A stretch of 64,000 bases of DNA from Kingdonia uniflora (taxonomy: Eukaryota > Streptophyta > Magnoliopsida > Ranunculales > Circaeasteraceae): positions 1,364,001-1,428,000 of the forward strand of contig JACGCM010001948.1 in the NCBI GenBank assembly GCA_014058105.1, in the 5' to 3' direction. Below, piece by piece: positions 56,348 through 64,000 of the stretch. Position 1 is the first letter of the stretch. The number at the start of each line of letters is the position of its first letter. Position numbers and translations under genes: made by a program. A model generated the notes under the pieces. It ran no database searches. It was not told the DNA's origin and saw nothing but the letters and a program-made list of their open reading frames with translations.

Positions 56348-57365
56348 TCTATATTACATTAAATAAGGGTGTTTTTCATAAGGGACAAGTTTGCCCATAA
56401 GAGATGAGGTTTATCTAAGAGACAAAGAGGGGTGGGATAGAGTTTAAGTGCATCGAGATTATTTTTTTGGTCTCACATCAGGGGTTGAGATCTCTCTCTC
56501 TCTTATATCCTAGGGGGTAGTTTCGTAAAATGTTGTTTTGATTGAAAATAATGCCCGACTCTCTTCCAATCTCTCCCGGCTCTCTTTAAACTCTCTAACG
56601 ACTCTTTCTCTCTATCCAGTTCTGCCTCAACAAATCTCTCTCAGTATCTCAGCAATTATATCCCTAATATCTCTCACTATCTCTACAACCTATCCTCCAA
56701 ATTGTAATAGAGTAGTCGTCTTTGCAGGTTGGAGTCTATTTTGAGTTGAGTTGATTTCAAAATTGTTAAGGGAATTGCGAGGTTTAGAAATTTAGGTTTA
56801 GAGGGTTCTAATTTGGGTTGTTGTTGTCATGGAGGAATATCAGAGATGAAGAAGACGACTGATGGTCAGAAAGATGACCATTTGTAAGCAACACCTCTTT
56901 TTGGGAGAAAAAAATTGCAATTGTTATTTACAAAATTGCCTAATAAAAGACCTATATCCTAATAAAAGGTGTTTATTTACTCCATGTAAGATTACTTGTT
57001 TTATTTTATTTTTTTTCCAATATTTGTGACTATAGTATATTTGGATTCGATCGTCATCTCGGTATATGAGTTCTAGGATAATATGTAGTGCATTAGAGGA
57101 TGACATATAATACTTTTAATTGCTAACATAGTATTAAGGAGACATTGTGTACCTACCTAATCTAAAAAGCGGGGGACAAATGATGTTTACTTTTGTACGA
57201 GTAATGATTTAGTTTTCATCGAGGGAGATGGATAGGTTTAAGTGTAATTTGATTCGGTCATGAACATTGATCTTACGGGTAGCGCAGAAGGCGTGTCAAC
57301 ATAGTCACAGGTAGTGTTGAAGGCGCGTCGACATTGTTACCGTGGCAAGCCACGGGTATTACTAG
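56348..57365 (+). mobile_element. Non-autonomous Helitron, 1.0 kb
   Basis: Starts A|TCTATATTACATTAAATAA and ends hairpin CCGTGGCAAGCCACGG, then GTATTACTAG|T: the TC...CTAG ends, the hairpin about ten bases before the end and insertion between A and T are the Helitron marks. Before the hairpin a ~32-bp motif (GGTAG.G..GAAGGCG.GTC) is duplicated at 57281-57345. The middle (56530-56730) is CT-rich leader-like sequence with GTCTTTGCAG, perhaps captured from a gene. No Rep/helicase. Confidence 0.8.
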
Positions 57366-57404
57366 TTTCATAACAGGCAAAGTTATAAGTACAAAAGTTT
57401 GATG

Positions 57405-57850
57405 GATTGAAAAATCTAGTTAGGCATAGTAGTAGAGCTATATATTACAGATCCAGCTAAGCTCAAAGATGCTAACTTATAGGCAATAAAGTTAATCTGT
57501 CTAGGAATAAAAACAAAGTGCGTAGACACAGGAATAGGGAAATAAGAGTCCAGATATTGTGCCGCAGTCCATGAAATACCAATCTCCTTATGTTATAAAT
57601 ATTGGATCATCTGTTGATAGTCTGCTGTAACCAACAACTCTTTTAAGCCTACCAAATCTTTTACCCTTGAGAGGGCCCAAGCGCATCCTTGTCCTTCCGA
57701 CTCTTGAGGAGATCCTGCACTCGACCCTTTATACCCTGCAAGAATTGGCTTATCACAATGACCAAGCAACAGAAAACCTAGTCCAGTCCAGTTTTAGAAT
57801 TATTAATATATGTAGCATCAATCATAAGAAGAAGACCACTTATAGTTTTC
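57405..57850 (-). pseudogene. RNase H (RVT_3-type) remnant, probably LINE
   Basis: The minus strand encodes DATYINNSKTGL near 57840, later DALGP, and a clear end QYLDSYFPIPVSTHFVFIPR then QINFIAYKLASLSLAGS (57430-57560), matching the closing part of plant RVT_3 RNase H domains (PRQxNxxAHxLA). Frameshifts and stops occur between the two. Could also be a host RNase H-like gene fragment. Confidence 0.5.
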
Positions 57851-57991
57851 AGAGATTGAAGCAAAAGAGTATTAGAATTGTATAGGGAAGTTGGAAAGGA
57901 AAGAGAATGTATAGATAAAGTTGTAAATGTAAGGGCAACTTTAGAGAGGATAAAAAAGGCGTGAGCCGGAGAACTGTGTTGAAAAACCCAT

Positions 57992-58370
57992 TGTTGGATT
58001 TTCCATCTATACCGGCACTACTCAATGTTTTAACTTTCGGTTCACGAGCACATATGTTAATAGGTCGTATAGGTATTATTGGTTGTGCCCAATTGTTACA
58101 CCAAGTTAAGGTTGGTGTGACCTAGTGTTACTCTTTATTAGGGCTTGAGGGTATAATGGGAATACCACTCAAACCCTATCAGGTTAAATAGAGAGGAAGT
58201 CCCTCTTGGAGGCTACTACACAGAAAACCATCCCATTAAGGTCTGTAGCCAATCCAAGGGAAGACTCCACTTAAGAACAATGAATTTTTAGAGAGTAGGA
58301 GAAGAAGTTAGTATTAATCTTATTTACATGTTCAGATATTAATTATAGTTAATTGTATGATTTTCCAACA
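57992..58370 (+). repeat. 5' LTR of the copia element
   Basis: 379 bp, TGTTGG...CCAACA, with 7-bp near-perfect terminal inverted repeats. Confidence 0.9.
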
Positions 58371-58371
58371 A

Positions 58372-58384
58372 TTGGTGTCAGAGC
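58372..58384 (+). promoter_or_regulatory. Primer-binding site of the copia element
   Basis: TTGGTGTCAGAGC, one base different from the initiator tRNA-Met complement TGGTATCAGAGC, directly after the LTR. Confidence 0.88.
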
Positions 58385-60960
58385 TAGGATATAAAATACT
58401 ATGATTGATTGATTATTGACGTTTTAAGAGAAAGAAACGAAATTGTGGTCAGACTTGTTTCTCTGTAGTTTAATGGTTTTTTTAGTACAAGAGGGATATT
58501 TCTGTGTAAGGAGAACAATTCTATTATATTTTATTTCTTTGATTCTCTGAGTCTCTCTCTATCATTGATGACTTTTATCACTCCCTAAATTTCTATAGAG
58601 TTTTTCTTTCTCTCTCTCTCTTATTAGTTGAAGTTCAAACATCAATAGTTCTTCCTCAGATCTACTACTACCATAGTTTATTATGCTTAAACCAATTCAA
58701 CTAATTTGAATTCTTCATCCCTATTTCTCAGATCTAGTATTTCTCTTTAAAGTTTACCCATATTGAAGTTCAAATTCATTGTTCACGTTGTTGGGTTTGC
58801 GATTGAGCAGAGAAGAGACATATATTAGGTTCGACTCCATGTATTAGCTTGATACACGAAGGGAACCTGAGGTCAATGGCTCTTTGAATCGTTGTTTATG
58901 GCTTCTGAGATCGTAGTTTCATCTTACTTAACCCCTCCACATTTTTTGTTTTTGTTTTTTGAATCTGATTTGTTGTTGGGTTCGACTATTGTTGCTGTGA
59001 AATTTGGATATGGAATTTTGGAGGTGTTTTTGGTAATGGGGTTGTTGGATTTTTAACCTTGAGAAGTGTTTGTTAATAGGTTTGAGAAAAATTTAGATAT
59101 GGAGCTTTATTGTGAATTTGTTTAAGATCAAGGGGTTTTAGGATTTGTGGTATTGTGTTGTATTGAACTTTGTTGGGGTTAAGCTAATGGAGGATCCGTC
59201 GCCAAATTCTTGGGGGAGGAAAACTAAATTCTCTCATAATGTTTGTCATAGACTAGTACCGTGCAATTTTCATTATGAGTTCCAGGGTATTGGCGAAGAT
59301 AGTTAAAGATTAATTTAGAGAGTGGGGTTTGAACTTGTTAGCGTTATTGCTGAAAATTAAAATTGCTTGTGTGAATCTACAACTTTTCTTGGAGTTTCGG
59401 CCTATTCTTGTTAATGGAGTTGTTGGTTGGCAGTAAGGAGATTGTTTACTTTGATCTTTAGAATGCATTGGGTTATGTAGGGTTTTCAACTGTTGGGTTG
59501 GTTTAGAGAAGTTGGTATTCTATTTTTTCAATTTGGTACTCGCTTTTGCATACTACTAGTCACCTGTTTTCACACCAAAGCAGTTGGCGGAGAAGAACAC
59601 CAACATTGTCTTTCTTTTCTATGGTGTGATTTTGTAAAATCTTTGTCTAACATGCTGAGGTTGGCAATGCCCAGTTGTTACCAGTTGCATAACTGGTTCA
59701 CATACTCCATGTTCCTTTTTGGTCTTATATCGTGAAATATACAATTTTTGTATTGAGTTTGACTCTTACTTACTGTTATAAAAAGATGAAATTTTAAATA
59801 TGCTTTGCTTATGATCATGTTGAATCTTTGGAATTATTGTTATATCTTATCTAGCTAGACATTTTCATGAGTACAAGATATCAAAATAAACTCTAGTATA
59901 AGAATATCCAATGTATGTCGACCCTGTTAAGGGATTATAATAAATAATTAGTAATTAATTAAGCAGTGAATCATTAATATTTTTTATTAATTGGATAATA
60001 ATATCTGGCATAAGCTATAATATATCATTCATGATATAGGGATTTAATGCCAAATGATCTCCAATGGGGTTTAAATAAGATCAAGTAGTCATTAGGAAGT
60101 CCGGATATAAAATGGGCAAATACACCCAAAGAAGTTTTGTCCATGGAACGTTTCTCATAATTTTGAGACTATTTTATAAAATCTCATTAAGACTATTTTG
60201 CACTAATTAAACTTGAAATAATTAGACCACCCAAAGGAGGATAAAAAACTTTTAATTAATTAGTGGGTTAAGATAGACTACACGGTATGGGGAGATGATG
60301 ATAACCCTCGGCCCAAAGGTGAGGAAATGTCTCGAGTCAAACTGTAAGTGTCCAGTCTAGTCTTGTGCGCGAGTGATCACCAACTAGGGGGCAATATATG
60401 TCTAATCACCACCTAAAAGAGGGATTCGATGATACATCGCTGTACCCGCAGAGTTAAAAGTTTATACCTTAAATATTATATACACTCTAACTCAGCCATC
60501 CTAACCCCAAGTAGGATCAAGATTAAAGACATCAAATTTTAAATCTTTTACAAATCAAGTTAAACACGCATAAAATTAATTTTTACACGTCCTAATATAA
60601 GTCATTGGTTCATGCAGCTATGGACTTTATGATCCAGAACTAACTAACTAATATTAAAACCTTGACGGACTCTAATTACTCCAACTATTGCCCTAGGCTA
60701 CCTTGATTTTGATTTTGATTTTGATTTTGATTTTGATTTTGATTTTGATTTTGATTTTGTTCTCACTAGGAACTGTTAGATGTCATTAAGAAAGAGTTCA
60801 AGGGTTCTGACAAGGGAAGACAGTACAATAACTTATCTCAGTTTTTATCGTTGAGGTATGACGATAATATAAATGTGTGCTTACACATTTATGTTTGCTT
60901 TAAATCCAATTGGTTGACGTTCCCACCAATTCTTGGTGGTCAGATTCTGGGGTAACTGTT
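58385..60960 (+). other. Long leader of the copia element without recognisable gag
   Basis: About 2.6 kb between primer-binding site and the first pol motif. No capsid or zinc-knuckle motif was found. The only longer frame (59493-59735, 80 residues, MGWFREVGILFFQFGTRFC) is unrecognised. A GATTTT microsatellite lies at 60703-60759. The stretch may be acquired sequence or a fully decayed gag. Confidence 0.45.
60703..60759. repeat. GATTTT hexamer microsatellite
   Basis: About nine uninterrupted TTGATT/GATTTT units. Confidence 0.95.
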
Positions 60961-62960
60961 CACATTTTGAATTCTCCACTAGGTTTCATAAGTAGGTGGC
61001 CGACAAAGCCTGAGGAGCAGGTTTTCTCAGGAGATGCAAGAAGCCTTCCCATTGAGTTCGTTGGCAATTTTTTTGCTTAGTTTTAGACACGGGTGTTACT
61101 TTAGATTTGGCAGACACCTTTTATGTTCCTTCGATGAGACGATCTCTATTTTTCAGTTTCTCGGTTGCATTCTTTTTAGTTATTTTTTTTAATTTTAGAC
61201 ATAGTGGTTTTGATATTATTCTTCATGATTCCATTATTGGTTCTGGTTTACTAGTTGATGGGTTATATCGTCTATCTCTTAACCATTCATTTGAGACTTA
61301 TCTTATATGTCTATCTGCTAAGGTTAGTATTTTATCTACTTTTAAACATTCTAGAGTTTCTGAGTAATATACTCGTAGAATAAATCTTTAATAGCTGATT
61401 CATACAAACATATGCAAACCTTTTTCCTATTTGTCCCGAGATGGTCATCGATATTTTATCACTTTCATTGACAATTTCTCTCTTTATACCTATATTTTTC
61501 TTATCCATTAGAAGTCTAAATCACTTGATATATTTAAGACTTTCCCGTTAGAGGTTGAGAAATAGTTAGATCGAAATATCAAGGTTGTCCGATCACATCG
61601 AGGAGGCGAGTATTATGGTAAGATCGATCAAGATGGTCAACATTTGGGACCATTCTATCAGTATTTAAAGGATCATTGTACTGTAGCCCAGTACACTATC
61701 TCTGGATCACCAGAGTAGAACGGTATTTTAGAACGCCGTTCCCTGTGAATTTATAGGGAGAATGTTTATACTTTTTAGTCAATATTCATAATTGAGTTCC
61801 TTCTTGTTCTGTTCCAGTTAATCCTAATCATCTATAAACTGGGAGAAATCTTAGTCTTAATCACTTGCATGTTTGGGGTTATCTTGCAGAGGCAAAACTG
61901 TTTAATCCGAATATCGAAAAGTTAGATTCGAGGACTATCAGTTGATTATTCGTTGGTTTCCGAGAGAGATTGATAGGTTTTAGGTATTATTGTCCTTCTC
62001 ACCCTATGGAGATTATTTAGTGTGCTCAGGCTCATTTCATTAAGGAGGGAGATCACTTTATTAGTACTATTCATAAAGAGTTTATCTTTGAAGAGGGCTC
62101 TATAACTCGGAGTCCTATTGCTATTCCGATCAGTGTTGATATGCCTCCGTATTTATCTGATATTAACACTGTGACGAGTATGATTTCAAACCCTGTTCCA
62201 GACCCCATCGTTATACCAGCTCCCCCTTAAATTTTTCTTTCACCCGCTTTTGTCCAGTTTCCTGTCGTTCCACCTCCACCTCTAGCCCAGCCTCTTACTC
62301 TTACTCAAAGATCCCCTAGAGAGAGGCGTTGAGCCATTTCTTTAGATTACCATCTTTATTTAGTTGAAGGGGATTTATTTGATTTTGAGGATCCATTATC
62401 TTTTCGTATGGCTATGGCTAGTAGTTTTGAAGATCAGTGGCGTAATGCCATGACGAAGGAGATGGATTCTATGTCTCACAACTTTGTGTGGAAGTTAATG
62501 CCTTTACTTGAAGGATCTAAGGTAGCTGAATAAAAGTGGATCTTTAAGCTCAAACAATATTATGTAGGGACGGTTGAGCATTTTAAAGCGTGACTTCTTG
62601 CGAAGGGTTTTAAGCAACATCCAGGAATTGACTTTGACGAGACTTTCTCACCAATTTTGAAGAAGGATTCATAACGGATAATTTTGGCTCTTACGACACA
62701 TTTTTGACTTGGAGCTTCACTAGATGGACGTTAAGATAATTTTTCTTTATGGGCATTTCAATGAGGAGATTGATATGTACCAACCCGAAGGTTTTGAGAC
62801 CGAATGTAATGTCTGACTATTTAAAGAGGACAAGAGATTACAGATTGGTTTATAGGAGATCAGATGAGCTTATGATTTTGGGCTACTCTGACTCAGATTT
62901 TGCTAGAGTTTCTTTGAGGATCGCTCTTTTGGGTAGGAGTAGTTATTGGTTTATATAATT
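60961..62960 (+). pseudogene. copia pol remnant (integrase, partial reverse transcriptase, RNase H)
   Basis: Pre-integrase part LDLADTFYVPSMRRSLF and DGLYRLSLN (61080-61280); integrase core RYFITFIDNFSLYTYIF (first Asp), VVRSHRGGEYYG (His where the second Asp is expected, about 61585) and NGILERR (Glu); reverse transcriptase start WRNAMTKEMDSMSHNFVWKL, FKQHPGIDFDETFSPI (62430-62660). The frame then jumps near 62800 to KRTRDYRLVYRRSDELMI, LGYSDSDFA, the copia RNase H, so the YxDD core of the reverse transcriptase is deleted. Many stops. Confidence 0.85.
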
Positions 62961-63656
62961 TACTATTATTGCACTAGGATTATTTATCCATATGAGAGTT
63001 ATTCCTAATTATTATTTTAGTCGACATTCAGAGTTTATTTTGATTATTTAGCTGCTATTATATTTGGATTTGTTATTATATGTGCACATATTTAGTTTAA
63101 ATTATGTAATTGCAATAAAGATTTAGATATGAGTGATTTTATCACATGACGGTTGACTAAGTATCAAATGCCTATAGAGAATACTGAAATGTTTCTTAAG
63201 TTTGCTTGGGCTGGATATGGGTAGGCTCCACATCCTTTGGCCTTCATTTCAGTATGAGCGATGATCTTCGCATGACAGTTTGTCTAAGTATTGAGATGAC
63301 ATGTGTCTGGTAAACACGTGTTGCGGGATACTAATGGAAATGTACTAGCACATCATTAAGGTGTACATTTTCCATTCACACGTTAAACTCCATCAGTAAA
63401 GAAATAATACTTAAAACCTATTGAGGTTGCTAGCCTGATGTCCACAATATGAACTAAGCATGTGCTCAAAGGTCTGACCAAAATTTGTCCGTGAACTGTG
63501 TTAGCCATCTTTTTAGTTGTAGAATAGCAGTCAAGTTCGATGTAACATTGCCTTCGACAAATTATGATGTGTGGTTTTAAAAAATAAATGATGGCCATCC
63601 ACTTTTCATAAAACCTTGAATCAGGCTAAAAATATTTTTCATAAAAATTGAGTTAG

Positions 63657-63671
63657 CGTCGGGTGGGAGAT
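63657..63671 (+). promoter_or_regulatory. Polypurine tract of the copia element
   Basis: GTCGGGTGGGAGAT ends directly before the 3' LTR. Confidence 0.7.
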
Positions 63672-64000
63672 TGTTGGATTTTCCATATATATCAATACTA
63701 CTCAATGTTTTAACTTCCAGTTCATGAGCACACATGTTATTAGGTCATATAAGTGTTTTGGTTGTGCCCAATTGTTATACCAAGTTAAGGTTGGTGGGAC
63801 CTAGTATTACTTTTTATTAGGGCTTAAGGGTATAATGAGAAGACCACTCAAACCCTATCAGGTTAAATAGAGAAGAAGACCCTCTTGGAGGTTATTACAC
63901 AAAAATCCATCCCATTAAGGTCTACAACCAATCCAAGGGAAGACTCCACTCAAGAACAAAGGATTTTCATAGAGCAGGAGAAGATGTTAGTATTAATCTT
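63672..64000 (+). repeat. 3' LTR of the copia element, truncated by window end
   Basis: Matches 57992 to about 58320 along its length with many substitutions; about 50 bp are expected beyond the window. Confidence 0.9.

Larger units (their letters stand above)
57992..64000 (+). mobile_element. Ty1/copia retrotransposon, pol internally deleted, cut by the window end
   Basis: 5' LTR 57992-58370 and 3' LTR from 63672 (to about 64050 if the same length) both start TGTTGGATTTTCCAT. The primer-binding site matches initiator tRNA-Met. Coding order integrase then reverse transcriptase then RNase H, as in Ty1/copia. No gag was recognised and the reverse transcriptase catalytic core is missing, so it is non-autonomous. 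The LTR copies have diverged more than those of the Tat-type element. Confidence 0.88.

Overview
This is nuclear DNA of a flowering plant, most likely a eudicot. Evidence: a plant-specific GRAS regulator and a plant Cys-rich glutaredoxin-type protein, spliced fragments of TOM1-like and PHO1-like genes, AT-rich spacers, and a dense, nested set of plant transposable elements. Only two intact host genes are visible: the GRAS gene (7175-8740, +) and the glutaredoxin-domain gene (35407-36084, -). Nothing suggests bacteria, an organelle, a CRISPR array or an rRNA/tRNA gene.

Layout. 1-6.7 kb: spacer with small elements: a possible hAT-like element (1.3-1.8 kb), a long inverted-repeat element (2.8-3.5 kb), and a LINE remnant on the minus strand (4.4-5.8 kb) split by a hAT MITE with a perfect 8-bp target duplication. 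6.7-11.8 kb: the NSP2-like GRAS gene and a tandem, decayed second copy, duplicated with upstream and downstream flanks. 12.1-12.3 kb: a Tourist-type MITE. 12.5-26.5 kb: a complete 14-kb Ty3/gypsy element of the Tat type (dual RNase H, two tandem-repeat arrays after integrase, antisense genes in the 3' region with their own TATA boxes). 26.9-34.3 kb: a 7.5-kb PIF/Harbinger element with TAA duplications, carrying a transposase, a Myb/SANT-like protein and a third spliced gene encoding two GRF-type zinc fingers. 35.4-36.1 kb: the glutaredoxin-type gene. 37.3-44.6 kb: a decayed Ty3/gypsy element whose 3' LTR was hit by a 1.5-kb Harbinger-like element containing about 0.9 kb of polypyrimidine repeat. 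45.0-57.4 kb: a mosaic of a MITE, a probable Helitron (with solo LTR and captured TOM1-like exon 1), a PHO1-like fragment with a 21-bp perfect hairpin, a LINE with a 28-bp inverted repeat, a lone Helitron 5' end, a 1.0-kb non-autonomous Helitron and another RNase H remnant. 58-64 kb: a Ty1/copia element with an internally deleted pol, running off the window end.

How the parts relate. The host genes do not form a pathway; the window is mainly a record of nested transposition. The observations most worth following are the Harbinger element with a tandem GRF-finger gene, a palindrome (CGTTCGAACG) repeated in the LTRs of two apparently unrelated families, the separate antisense transcription units of the Tat element, and the local hairpin rearrangements in captured or LINE sequence. 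All positions and reading frames were read by eye; family assignments come from motif recognition, not from database searches.
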